From: Lachnospiraceae bacterium
GTDB lineage: Bacteria > Bacillota > Clostridia > Lachnospirales > Lachnospiraceae
Length of the DNA: 64,000 bases
Assembly (NCBI GenBank): GCA_022652545.1
Contig: JALCRM010000006.1
Coordinates: 100,237-164,236, forward strand
Direction: 5' to 3'
How positions within the stretch are numbered: the stretch's first letter is position 1; each line of letters opens with the position of its first letter. This document shows, one piece after another, positions 46,451 to 55,483 of this stretch. Below the pieces are notes generated by a model. It was not told the origin of the DNA. It was given only the letters and a program-made list of their open reading frames with translations, and ran no database searches. Made by a program: the position numbers and the translations under genes.

Positions 46451-49400
46451 TTATTTGCCTTCCTGCATGTGCTTCCGTCCTGCCTGGAAAAGTACTGTGA
46501 AGCTGTACAGTATACCGATCAGGGAAAACACGATCATGCCAAGGAAAGGCGGGATATTGTCATGAATTCCTGTCGGTACCGAAGCACTCCGCTGATTCAG
46601 AAAATCCACCTGCCTGCTGATATCGCTGATACTGCCCTGTGCTGCGGTACCTGATACTGCAGCTGAAACAACCGAAGTCGGATTCCCGTGAATGTCAAGA
46701 TCCGTGATCGTATGGCTGACTGTATAGCCTTTCGCCGCATCCGCAAGTTCCGTTACGGTATACTGCACTCCATAAGGCAGCCCGCTTATCAGAATGCGTT
46801 CTCCTGATTTCAGCTGCACGTTCGAAGCTGCCGTACCATCCAGCGATGTAATAATGCCATTGGTAAAAACAATATGATGGACTGTTGCACTGCCATCCAG
46901 AAAACAGGAATAACCGCCTGAAAGGTTAGTACCTGAGGCAGACTTCAGAACTATGGAAAAGCTGAAGGCCTGATTCCGGTCTCCCATGTTGCCTGTCACC
47001 TTCTTGTCCAATCCAAGATAAACAGTCCTGCCCCAGACAACATGGCTCCCGGTTTCTGCAGTGCCGTAAAGATCCGCTGCTGAACCTGTGTTATTGTCAT
47101 TGAATAATCTATCCAGGCCGCTGACCGATGAAGCGAGGGTCGCTGCTGTATTACCGAATATGCTCCCGGATGTCATATAATTCGGGCAGAATATACCGAC
47201 GGAAGCACTGTTGTCCAGATTTCCGGTGATCTTCAGAAGAGCATTCGTTGCCAGGTAGAGATCCTTCTGCGCTGCTGTCTGCTCATTGCTGTTGCCGCTG
47301 ATTACCGGATTCCCGGAAAGGTTGACTGTTGCTCCGCTTAATGCGCCAATAGCACCGGAAACTGCATTGCTGCTGCTTCTGACCGTATTGCCGGTAATAC
47401 TCCCGCCTGTCATGTTCAGCGTGCAGCCGGACGGAACTAAGACAGCGCCCGATGCGGCCCCCGTATTTCCGGTAATAGAAGCGCTGCCGCTGATATTGAT
47501 TATCCCGGCATTCTGATGCATACAGATCGTCGTAGATTCGGCACCGTTGTTCAATGATGTGTTTCCCGTGATGGATGCATTCTCTGTGATGTTCAGAGTA
47601 CTGCGGCTGCCGCTCAGCCTCATAAAAACAGCACTCGAAGTTCCGTTGGACGTTGCGGTGCAGTTCTGGATTGAGGAAGTCCCTTTCATCGTGACAGTAG
47701 ATCCCGCACTCACATCGACCGCACCGGAATTTCTGCAGCTGCAGTCTCTGATCTTACTGTCCGACTGCATCAGAAACGTCGATGCTCCGTCAATATATAC
47801 TGCTCCTCCCTGATACCCATTGGCATTGACAATGCTGCTTCCTGTATCCAATGTAACTGTCGAACCGCCTGATATGCGCAGTTGAGATGTGCTGGCACCA
47901 GCTGTCTGAACGTTGTTGCCATTCATGCACACATGGGAAATCATGAGACCGGATGCTCCTGATACAAACAGAAGATTACTGCTGCTGTACCCGCCGGCAC
48001 GAATGATCTGCGGAGTGCTTCCGGCCGTTCCCTCATAGGGAAGTACAGCTGCATTCTCTGCAGCCTTTGTGATCGTGATATTTTTTCCGCTGATCGTCAC
48101 CTGTGCAGACAGGGTTATATCCTTCAGCAGTTCAATGACCGCACCGGATGTGGATGCATTAACCGCATCCTGCAGTGTGGTGTATCCCGTATTACCGATC
48201 TTGCAGACATAGGAAGTGGCCTGCGCGAACAAAACAATATCGCCTGAAGCCTGTTCCACAACAGCCGTCATACTCTCTTCCGCATCGGAGAAGAGATTTT
48301 CTGTCCCCAGGGCATTCGTCGCTGTTATATCGACGCTGACTTCATCAGAAACAGCTTCCGCCGGCTCCTCCGGTACTGTGCCTGCTGCCAGTACCTGCAT
48401 CGGTACAAGACCGAATGCAGAAGCCATACGTTCAAAAACGGATCCGAAATCCGTCCCCGCTGTCATATCTGCTGAGCCGGTCATTTCACTGTTCGCAATT
48501 TTTCCACCGCTATACATATTTCCAGGGGAAGTGATCCCGACTTTGCCGGTCAGAGGACTTTCCACAGAAAACGGTTCTCCGTTGCCAAGTTCAAGGTTCA
48601 TGGAAGTACCCTGATCCTGTATATTGTCATCCGCATAGACGCAGGAAGCCCTGTTTCCGGTAATCGTTATTCCGCCGCCGATCGAAAGTCTCCCGCCATC
48701 ATTAAAAAAGCCTCCGTGAACCGCTGCACTCCTGTTGCCTGTAATACTTCCTCCGTTCAGCTGAGATTCACAAAGCGAACCGGCATAGACCGCTCCGAAA
48801 CCGCCATCTCCGGTCAGGACCTGATTTCCGGTAATACTGCCTCCGGTCATCAGAAAATGCGATCCGTCTCCATCAAGATAAACAGCAGATGCACCCTTGC
48901 CGGCTATACAGTCATGAATGGAAGCATGATCTTCCATCGTGACCTCACCGCCATCCGCCCAGATCGCACCGGCTGCCGCAGGATCATCTCCCAGCGTCAG
49001 GTTATTCCTGATCTGAGAATTTCCGGAAAGTACAAGGCTGCCCCGGCAATGGATGATCGGTGCATTGTTTGCACGTATGCCGGAACCATCCAGCACAATA
49101 TCCTCTATCTTCAGGCTGCTGCCGCCGGCCGTCTCGATCAAGGCATCGTCTTTTTGTATAAATGAGGTACTCCGGCAAAGTTCTGCTTCTCCGGTGACCG
49201 CAGGAGCTTTTGACAGCACAACCTCATGTCCTGGCTCCAGACTGGCGGTCTGATCGACCGTGGTCTCCGACACCTGCATAACTACTGCGTAGCTGCCATC
49301 CTGCGAGGCTTCGGCGCTGCCGTCATTCACTGCCTGAAACGCTTCTGCAAGCGTCGCATAGGATCTGCTGCCGATTCGGAATTGATCCTGCTGCGGATCC

Positions 49401-50170
49401 TCCTGTTCTGTCAGCAGCGCATAATAAACTGTATCTTCATAAACCGGAATTGTCATCAGTTCTTCAGAACTGTAGACTTTGCCTGCTGCATCCTCCCAAT
49501 GAGAAAAAACTGCCGAGTCTGCTTCAGGAACGATCTCCGGAATATCTGAAGCTTTCAGGCATGTTCCGTCCGCCACTGGTACAGTGACTATGCTGACAGC
49601 CTCCATCTCTGCCGTCGGTTCACTGGTTTCGGCTTCAGTGACTGTAATGTCCTGAGACTCTTCAGCTTCAGAGCCTTCCTCCGCCATTTCGGGAACAATG
49701 GTTTCAGCGGTATCGGTTTCCCCGGAAGTAATGGTTTCACCGGTATCGGTTTCCCCCGAGGTAATGACTTCACTGTCAGCCGGGATTTCGGTATCTCCTG
49801 CTTCTCCGGTAACCAAAGTTTCGGTAACGGCTGTCTCACTGTCCGCCGAAGTTCCTGAGGCCACAGTGTCGGTATTTCCCTGTGTGTCCAGGTTTTCTGC
49901 GGCGTCTTCGGCTGCTATGTCAGAAGTAGCAGAATCTGCCTGTGATAAAGCATTTTTATCGTTACTGTCTGTTGTCATCTCTGTCTCTGCTTCATGCTGG
50001 ATAAAGAGACAGTCTCCGTTCCGGCTGGCAAAAGTAACCACATGCATTATTCCTTCCGCCTGCGGTTCCCCTTCCGATGCATATAACGGGACATTGCCGG
50101 ACAAAAAAGAAAACGCCAGTAAAAAGGAAAGTAAGAAAGCTCCAGTTTTATATCGAAACACATTCTGCAT
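46451..50170 (-). CDS. Large beta-helix adhesin with VPTGI sorting tail
   Basis: 1239 residues from the ATG at 50170 (a GTG eight codons earlier is possible). Signal peptide, a Glu/Thr/Ser-rich low-complexity region (residues about 70-200), a short InlB-like beta segment (VFSHWEDAAGKVYSSEE), then two long stretches of parallel beta-helix repeats with MTGGSITGN and LSGNPVISGN-type turns, a Spy0128-like domain (KKVTGNMGDRNQAFSFSIVL), and the tail SVPTGIHDNIPPFLGM. The tail matches that of the major pilin, so both are probably handled by the same sortase. Likely tip adhesin. Confidence 0.88.
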   Translation of the reverse strand: MQNVFRYKTGAFLLSFLLAFSFLSGNVPLYASEGEPQAEGIMHVVTFASRNGDCLFIQHEAETEMTTDSNDKNALSQADSATSDIAAEDAAENLDTQGNTDTVASGTSADSETAVTETLVTGEAGDTEIPADSEVITSGETDTGETITSGETDTAETIVPEMAEEGSEAEESQDITVTEAETSEPTAEMEAVSIVTVPVADGTCLKASDIPEIVPEADSAVFSHWEDAAGKVYSSEELMTIPVYEDTVYYALLTEQEDPQQDQFRIGSRSYATLAEAFQAVNDGSAEASQDGSYAVVMQVSETTVDQTASLEPGHEVVLSKAPAVTGEAELCRSTSFIQKDDALIETAGGSSLKIEDIVLDGSGIRANNAPIIHCRGSLVLSGNSQIRNNLTLGDDPAAAGAIWADGGEVTMEDHASIHDCIAGKGASAVYLDGDGSHFLMTGGSITGNQVLTGDGGFGAVYAGSLCESQLNGGSITGNRSAAVHGGFFNDGGRLSIGGGITITGNRASCVYADDNIQDQGTSMNLELGNGEPFSVESPLTGKVGITSPGNMYSGGKIANSEMTGSADMTAGTDFGSVFERMASAFGLVPMQVLAAGTVPEEPAEAVSDEVSVDITATNALGTENLFSDAEESMTAVVEQASGDIVLFAQATSYVCKIGNTGYTTLQDAVNASTSGAVIELLKDITLSAQVTISGKNITITKAAENAAVLPYEGTAGSTPQIIRAGGYSSSNLLFVSGASGLMISHVCMNGNNVQTAGASTSQLRISGGSTVTLDTGSSIVNANGYQGGAVYIDGASTFLMQSDSKIRDCSCRNSGAVDVSAGSTVTMKGTSSIQNCTATSNGTSSAVFMRLSGSRSTLNITENASITGNTSLNNGAESTTICMHQNAGIINISGSASITGNTGAASGAVLVPSGCTLNMTGGSITGNTVRSSSNAVSGAIGALSGATVNLSGNPVISGNSNEQTAAQKDLYLATNALLKITGNLDNSASVGIFCPNYMTSGSIFGNTAATLASSVSGLDRLFNDNNTGSAADLYGTAETGSHVVWGRTVYLGLDKKVTGNMGDRNQAFSFSIVLKSASGTNLSGGYSCFLDGSATVHHIVFTNGIITSLDGTAASNVQLKSGERILISGLPYGVQYTVTELADAAKGYTVSHTITDLDIHGNPTSVVSAAVSGTAAQGSISDISRQVDFLNQRSASVPTGIHDNIPPFLGMIVFSLIGILYSFTVLFQAGRKHMQEGK

Positions 50171-50240
50171 TCTTATTCCCGAATAGAAAAACACTTTCGC
50201 CAGTTGCGTATACAGATCAGCCGATATTTATGTGAAGCAT

Positions 50241-51008
50241 TCATCCGGATATAGAAGTCATTGGCGGATCAATGAACACATTTCCCACTGTTGAACCAAA
50301 CATGTAGTTTTCCATGGTTTGGCGGTATTCCCTGGGAGACATTCCCTTTACGCGCCTGAACACCCTGTCAAAATACTGCTGATTTGCAAAGCCCATCTGC
50401 GATGATATATCCTTGATCGGTATATCTGTGTTTTGCAGAAGCTCTGCTGCCTTTTCCACTTTTTTTCTTTGCATGTACATGGTGATCGTGATCCCTGTCT
50501 GGCTCTTGAATAATCTGCAGGTATTCGGAACCGATTTTCCAAGTTTCTGTGCGATTGTTTCTGTTCTGTAGTTTTCACAGACATGCTCATCAACATACCG
50601 GATCACTTCATTGACTGTATTAGAAGTCCCCTTAACTCTGAAGGCTTCGCTCACCATTCTCGTGTAATCCAATATGATCGTATTTATGAGATATTTTGCG
50701 GCATCGTATTTTTTGATCTCCTGTACCTTTTTCAAATACTGCTCGGTTACGTTGCAGGCAACTCCCCGATCCACACCTTCCTGCACAGAAAGGTAATATA
50801 GAAAAGCAGTGAGAATCATTATTGTATTCTGGATATTTTTTATATCTTCATTAGATAATCTGCCTGGTTGGGAAGGATAAGAAAGATGTCTGAGCACATC
50901 TCTTGCCTCTCCCATGGCGCCTTTCCTGACTGCTTTAGTCAGTGCGTCTTCTGATTCTTTATCAAGTCTATAATGGAAAGGAAATGTCTTTATTTCTTTT
51001 CCATCCAT
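50241..51008 (-). CDS. AraC-family regulator, pilus locus (1)
   Basis: 255 residues from the ATG at 51008 (AAAGGA ten bases before). An N-terminal helical sensing domain that begins FPFHYRLDKESEDAL, then two HTH units at the C-terminus (ETIAQKLGKSVPNTCRLF and IPIKDISSQMGFANQQYFDRVFRRVKG). It shares the whole plan with the gene upstream. It lies 70 bp before the adhesin gene on the same strand and probably controls it. Confidence 0.88.
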   Translation of the reverse strand: MDGKEIKTFPFHYRLDKESEDALTKAVRKGAMGEARDVLRHLSYPSQPGRLSNEDIKNIQNTIMILTAFLYYLSVQEGVDRGVACNVTEQYLKKVQEIKKYDAAKYLINTIILDYTRMVSEAFRVKGTSNTVNEVIRYVDEHVCENYRTETIAQKLGKSVPNTCRLFKSQTGITITMYMQRKKVEKAAELLQNTDIPIKDISSQMGFANQQYFDRVFRRVKGMSPREYRQTMENYMFGSTVGNVFIDPPMTSISG

Positions 51009-51078
51009 CCGGTTACCATCCTTTCTCACAACTCCACGGTCATAAATAATTTCCAGCACAGCACATTCTGTTTCTTTA

Positions 51079-51798
51079 TCAGAACTGATTTCTTCTCATT
51101 GAATCCCTGAACTCCGACGGCGTCATTCCACGTATTTTTCGAAATATGATCTCAAAGTATTTCCTGTTGGAATAACCGTATTTCTGTGCGATCTCACCGA
51201 TCCTTATATCCGTTCCGGACAACTCTTTTGCTGCATAATCCACTTTTTTGCGATGAATATAATCTGTTAATGTCATTCCCGTCTGTCGTCGAAACAATAC
51301 GGATAATCCGTTTTCGCTGTATCCGAGTTCTTTTGACAATTCTCCCGCCCTGATTTTTTCAAACTTATGATCATCGATATACGCTGCAACGGCTTTTACG
51401 GCTTCTGGCTTGTCCTTCAACAAAAAAGAGTTTCCTACCTTCAGTGTGAAATTCAGCGCTGCCAGATTGATCAATACCTTCAAGGAATCACTGGTTTTCG
51501 CTTTTCTTACTTCACGGATATAACGGTCTGCCATCCCGGATGCTTCATTTCGCTCCACTCCGGCTTCTATAGCTGTATAACTGAGAATTGAAATAAAAGT
51601 AATAACCGTATCCTGGGCATCACGCATATGCCTGGCAGTCCAGAGTCGTTCGGGAGGATATTCAATTTCTGACAGTGCGTCTCTCGTATCCCCGACCGCA
51701 CCGCTTTTTACAGCATCGATGATCTTCCGTTCTATATCGGGACGCAGTGCATATCGAAATGGAAATCTGTTGAAATTCTCTGCGTTTTCAGTACTCAA
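51079..51798 (-). CDS. AraC-family regulator, pilus locus (2)
   Basis: 239 residues. The N-terminal domain begins FPFRYALRPDIERKI, close to its neighbour, including the shared GxxRDxLxxxxYP block. The C-terminal AraC domain has AGELSKELGYSENGLSVLFRRQTG and IRIGEIAQKYGYSNRKYFEIIF. No receiver domain, so a ligand or partner protein must set its activity. It follows the 48-residue membrane protein gene. Confidence 0.88.
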   Translation of the reverse strand: MSTENAENFNRFPFRYALRPDIERKIIDAVKSGAVGDTRDALSEIEYPPERLWTARHMRDAQDTVITFISILSYTAIEAGVERNEASGMADRYIREVRKAKTSDSLKVLINLAALNFTLKVGNSFLLKDKPEAVKAVAAYIDDHKFEKIRAGELSKELGYSENGLSVLFRRQTGMTLTDYIHRKKVDYAAKELSGTDIRIGEIAQKYGYSNRKYFEIIFRKIRGMTPSEFRDSMRRNQF

Positions 51799-51832
51799 GG
51801 TTCACCTCATGAATATTTGTTCCTGCCTGTGT

Positions 51833-51979
51833 TTATTTTTTCTTTTTCATTACCCAAATAATGTAAATTAATAATCCTATGGCTGAAGCAATAAACAATG
51901 CTAACCACAGATACATATGCGAATCATCCCAAAGCGGAAGTAATGCCCCTTCCGGTATGTTTCCATTCGGCTCAGACAT
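51833..51979 (-). CDS. 48-residue single-pass membrane protein
   Basis: Short gene with ATG at 51979, TAA at 51833 and an AGAGGG site nine bases upstream. A polar, Pro- and acid-rich N-terminus (MSEPNGNIPEGALLP), one hydrophobic helix (LWLALFIASAIGLLIYIIWV) and a basic end MKKKK, giving an outside-in orientation. It looks like a free-standing sorting-type tail or a small membrane partner of the next gene, 34 bp downstream. No family recognised. Confidence 0.6.
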   Translation of the reverse strand: MSEPNGNIPEGALLPLWDDSHMYLWLALFIASAIGLLIYIIWVMKKKK

Positions 51980-52057
51980 CAGTTCTGCCCTCTCTTACGT
52001 ATCTTTAGGGTAATTGAATACCTGTATCAAATAATCGAAATAAGCATCGATAAATGA

Positions 52058-52080
52058 AAGCATATGTTTTATTTATGCTT
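52058..52080. promoter_or_regulatory. Inverted repeat upstream of the small membrane protein
   Basis: AAGCATA, 9 bp, TATGCTT, about 80 bp before the 48-codon gene. A possible regulator site. Confidence 0.35.
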
Positions 52081-52112
52081 ACTGACTATTCATAGCGTAA
52101 GTTCTAATAGTC

Positions 52113-52149
52113 CCTGGCAATGAACATTTATCCTCTGTTCATTGCCAGG
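52113..52149. repeat. Perfect 14-bp inverted repeat after the large surface protein gene
   Basis: CCTGGCAATGAACA at 52113-52126 and its complement at 52136-52149, 20 bp after the stop codon. There is no T run after it, so it is not a textbook terminator; it may stabilise the 3' end. Confidence 0.7.
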
Positions 52150-52169
52150 TCGTATTAAGGAGAATCTAT

Positions 52170-55100
52170 TTATTGATCAGATCTTCGTGAATTCTTGTGG
52201 ATTTTGACTGCTACCGTGATGATTCCTGCACTGCCTGCTGTCAGCATCAGCAGAAACAGATACAGCGGATAACTGTCGGCTGTCTTTGGAACATCAGGGT
52301 TTGTCGGTGCCGTAATGTTGCTGACTGCTGCAGGCATAACGGCTGCTTTTGTATACCAGTTGCCAAAAACGAACCCGTCCGCAGCATTGCCGTCCGACCT
52401 TACGATCGTTCTTGTTGCGAGCAGTCTGTCGCCTGCATCGACTACAACAACCTTCATAGTGAATGTCGATGTGTCATAAGTATAGCCTGCAATACCGTCA
52501 TTTACCTCATAGCAGGTGTAAGTGTACGTACCCGGCTGATAATAAGCGATTTTACCGAATTCACTGCTGCCGGCCCCGGTGATATTTACCATCTTTACGC
52601 CGTTGCTGCTTCCGGACGGCATCGGGAACTTCGGATCTTCTGCCTTAAGTGAGAAGGTAAATGTTGCTGCTGTATCCGGAGCATCTCCGCCAAGAAGCTT
52701 CTGTACAAGCGGATCGATCACTGCCGGATACTTGCTGGCAGGAACATATTCAGAAGAACTGCCGGGTGTACTGGGTGTACCGGGTGTACTGCCTGACGAG
52801 CCCGAATTGTCAGCTGTTGATCTATTGGTGAAGCTGATAAATGTATTAAATTCGGGCGTCCCGAACTCAATTACTTTTCCCCCTTCGTCTACATATTTTG
52901 CAGCATCCGACAGGGGAGACCCCGTTCCCATGAAAGGATGCATATCGTATGTACCGCTGCCGTATGCGATCCATACCGCCTGCTTTGCATCTGCGTAATC
53001 TATGTCGGAATCCGTCTGGTTCCCTTCATAGACCAGCATTGCATTGCCGTCCCCGATTTTAGAGAGATCGATTTTACAGGTACCATCCGTACCAATATAG
53101 ACTCTGTGATCTGAATCCGGCATTGAACCCTGTAAGTTCTTAAGATCATCCGCTGTTACTTTCCCGGATATCTGGTCAACGACCATATATCCGACTACAA
53201 ACTGATCCTGCGCAATCGAAAGCGCATTTCCGTTTTTATCAGTGTATTTTTTGTTGGCCGTGACAGTCTGCGTATTCAGGATATTCGTGAAAATATCTTC
53301 TCCCTTATTTATCTCGTCAGTGGGTCCCGCATCCGTTATGTTTTTAAAATATGTGACCGTATATCCTGAACCATCATTATTGGCACCGACAACAACATAG
53401 TATGTATTTGCATCAGAATTATATTTAATTGCTGAATTCGTTCCGGGGATCTCTTCTAATTTGAAAACTGCCATCGCCGCAAATTCAGGGGATGCAGGCG
53501 AAAAATCGACGGCACTCAGATCAAATACGACATTTCCGGCATCGTCGCTTGTTGTTTTGATCAGCGCAGGTTTATTGGCTAATGTCCCGCGAAGATAACT
53601 CAGGCTGAATGAAAACGGAACATTCGACTGAGAAAGTACCGTTCCATTCTGATCAACAAATTTATTAACTGCTTCTACCGTAAGTCCATTCTGGTCGATC
53701 TTCTTATTGGTAAACTCAATGACTGAATTGAATTCACTGTCATTCTGACCATATACCGGCAGTCCTGCTGTAACACAGTACGCTGCATCTTTTGCGGGTG
53801 ATCCCTGTCCAAGATACGGACAAACACAGCTTTCCGTTCCGTCTTTATATACCCAGAATGCATTCTGGGCTTCAGAGTAATCAATACTGGCAGTATTCGT
53901 CTGCCCGCACTCATAAACCAGCATTGCATATTCATTTGTTATTCCGGAGATATCTATGACACATTTTCCGTTTTCATCGAAATCCAATACTGTATTGACG
54001 GATGTGGACTTCCTGTATGCAGCCAGATCCTCTTCACTTACATTTCCGTTAAACGCTTCGACGGTAAGGTACCCCAGTTTGAACTGGCCGGCACTCATCG
54101 GAAGAGCGGAGCCGTCTTTATCAACGTACTTTTTTGTGGCTGTAATGGTCATCGTAGATGGAGTATTCTTTTTGTTGATAAAATCAATCGCAGAATCGAA
54201 GTTACTATCATTCTGAGAGATGATCAGTGGCTCTGTTGTAGCCGCGTCCCTCATAGGAGAGCCATCCACATACGGGTACACGAAATAATTTCCATCATCC
54301 CTATGGACCCAGAATGCTATTTTTGCGTCATCATAATTGATATCTGCACTATTCTGGTCACATTCATAGACCAGCATAGCGTTCATATTCGATAACGAAG
54401 AAAGATCAATTTTGTATTTTCCATTTTCATCAAAATCATAGCAGCCTGTTGAAGCCTTCTGCAGGTTCGCAAGATCTTCCTTGCTTACCTGACCTGTATA
54501 AGCATTGATAACAGAGTAATTCAACTTGAATAGCCCGGAACTCATTGTCCCGTTATATTCACAGTTGGCTGTTATTGTCTTCGGCAACCAGCGCGCTGTA
54601 AGAGTAATGGATTCCGTAACGACCTTATTAAAGTCCCACTGCACGTCGGAACCGCTGGCATCTTTGTAATACCAGTAATCAAATACAAATTCGTCTTTCA
54701 CCGGGGCATCCGGTTCCGTGATGGTACTGGTAGTCAGTGTATAGGAAATATTTTCCGTATTCCCTCCATAATTACCGCCATTCAGATCAAAAGTAACTGT
54801 AATTGTCTCGCTTGTCTGCTGCGTCCACTTTGCGGTAAGTGTAATAGAGTCCGTAACAACATTATTAAAATCCCATATTGCATCAGAACCACTGGCATCT
54901 TTGTAGTACCAGCCGTCAAAAGTACAACCATCCTTTGTCGGGGTATCCGGCGGTAAAATTGAAGTGCCTGCAGTCCAGACGATAGGATCAACTGATTCTG
55001 ATCCATTCATTTTTCCGCCGTTCAGATCAAAAGTTATGGTAACTTCATTTTGAGGTTCAATCGTGCCTTCTGTCTCCAGTGCCGGCAGATCTTCTATATT

Positions 55101-55424
55101 TGTTTCGTTCTCGCTGCCCGCCTGTACATCGTCTGTACCGTCTTCACTTTGCTTGGTTTCTTCCGGCTGCGTATTATCCAGCGACTGTGAACCATCCTGT
55201 GCAGTCGGCTGTGTTGCCCGTGTACCGTCTGTTCCGTCTTCACTTTGTATGGTTTCTTCCGGCTGCGTATTATCCTGTGACTGTGAACCATCCTGAAGTG
55301 TCGACTGAACCGCATCAGAAGTATTACTGTCTGCAAATACATTCAGATTGATCGAGAATGTACATGCTGAAATCAATAAAACAGCTAATGCCTTTTGAAT
55401 TCTGTGTTTCATCTTTGTTTTCAT
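52170..55424 (-). CDS. Large repetitive wall protein, InlB-type and pilin-type domains, VPKTAD tail
   Basis: 1084 residues. Start at 55424 (GGAGG upstream). Signal peptide, a duplicated Gln/Ser/Thr-rich stretch, two InlB-like beta-grasp repeats (TFDLNGGK ... SITLTAKW and TFDLNGGN ... SITLTARW), then four beta domains of about 110-150 residues with the shared opening KYVDKDGSALP or KYTDKNGNALS and GNVSEEDLAAY or GKVTADDLKNL. A final Spy0128-type domain (PGTYTYTCYEVNDGIAGYTY) is shared with the protein at 42357. The tail VPKTADSYPLYLF, hydrophobic run and basic end form a sorting signal. Confidence 0.88.
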   Translation of the reverse strand: MKTKMKHRIQKALAVLLISACTFSINLNVFADSNTSDAVQSTLQDGSQSQDNTQPEETIQSEDGTDGTRATQPTAQDGSQSLDNTQPEETKQSEDGTDDVQAGSENETNIEDLPALETEGTIEPQNEVTITFDLNGGKMNGSESVDPIVWTAGTSILPPDTPTKDGCTFDGWYYKDASGSDAIWDFNNVVTDSITLTAKWTQQTSETITVTFDLNGGNYGGNTENISYTLTTSTITEPDAPVKDEFVFDYWYYKDASGSDVQWDFNKVVTESITLTARWLPKTITANCEYNGTMSSGLFKLNYSVINAYTGQVSKEDLANLQKASTGCYDFDENGKYKIDLSSLSNMNAMLVYECDQNSADINYDDAKIAFWVHRDDGNYFVYPYVDGSPMRDAATTEPLIISQNDSNFDSAIDFINKKNTPSTMTITATKKYVDKDGSALPMSAGQFKLGYLTVEAFNGNVSEEDLAAYRKSTSVNTVLDFDENGKCVIDISGITNEYAMLVYECGQTNTASIDYSEAQNAFWVYKDGTESCVCPYLGQGSPAKDAAYCVTAGLPVYGQNDSEFNSVIEFTNKKIDQNGLTVEAVNKFVDQNGTVLSQSNVPFSFSLSYLRGTLANKPALIKTTSDDAGNVVFDLSAVDFSPASPEFAAMAVFKLEEIPGTNSAIKYNSDANTYYVVVGANNDGSGYTVTYFKNITDAGPTDEINKGEDIFTNILNTQTVTANKKYTDKNGNALSIAQDQFVVGYMVVDQISGKVTADDLKNLQGSMPDSDHRVYIGTDGTCKIDLSKIGDGNAMLVYEGNQTDSDIDYADAKQAVWIAYGSGTYDMHPFMGTGSPLSDAAKYVDEGGKVIEFGTPEFNTFISFTNRSTADNSGSSGSTPGTPSTPGSSSEYVPASKYPAVIDPLVQKLLGGDAPDTAATFTFSLKAEDPKFPMPSGSSNGVKMVNITGAGSSEFGKIAYYQPGTYTYTCYEVNDGIAGYTYDTSTFTMKVVVVDAGDRLLATRTIVRSDGNAADGFVFGNWYTKAAVMPAAVSNITAPTNPDVPKTADSYPLYLFLLMLTAGSAGIITVAVKIHKNSRRSDQ
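55132..55295. repeat. 68-bp direct repeat inside the surface-protein gene
   Basis: 55132-55199 and 55228-55295 are nearly identical and start 96 bp (32 codons) apart, encoding the DGSQSxDNTQPEET block twice. In-frame copy change is possible here. Confidence 0.85.
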
Positions 55425-55483
55425 GTCCTTCCTCCCCACTTAACTGAGTATTTTTAAGCAGTCTCTTTGTTTTCTGCCTTAAC

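Noticed and set aside
52113..52149. Intrinsic terminator of the large wall protein
   Set aside because: The stem is perfect but no T run follows on either strand.
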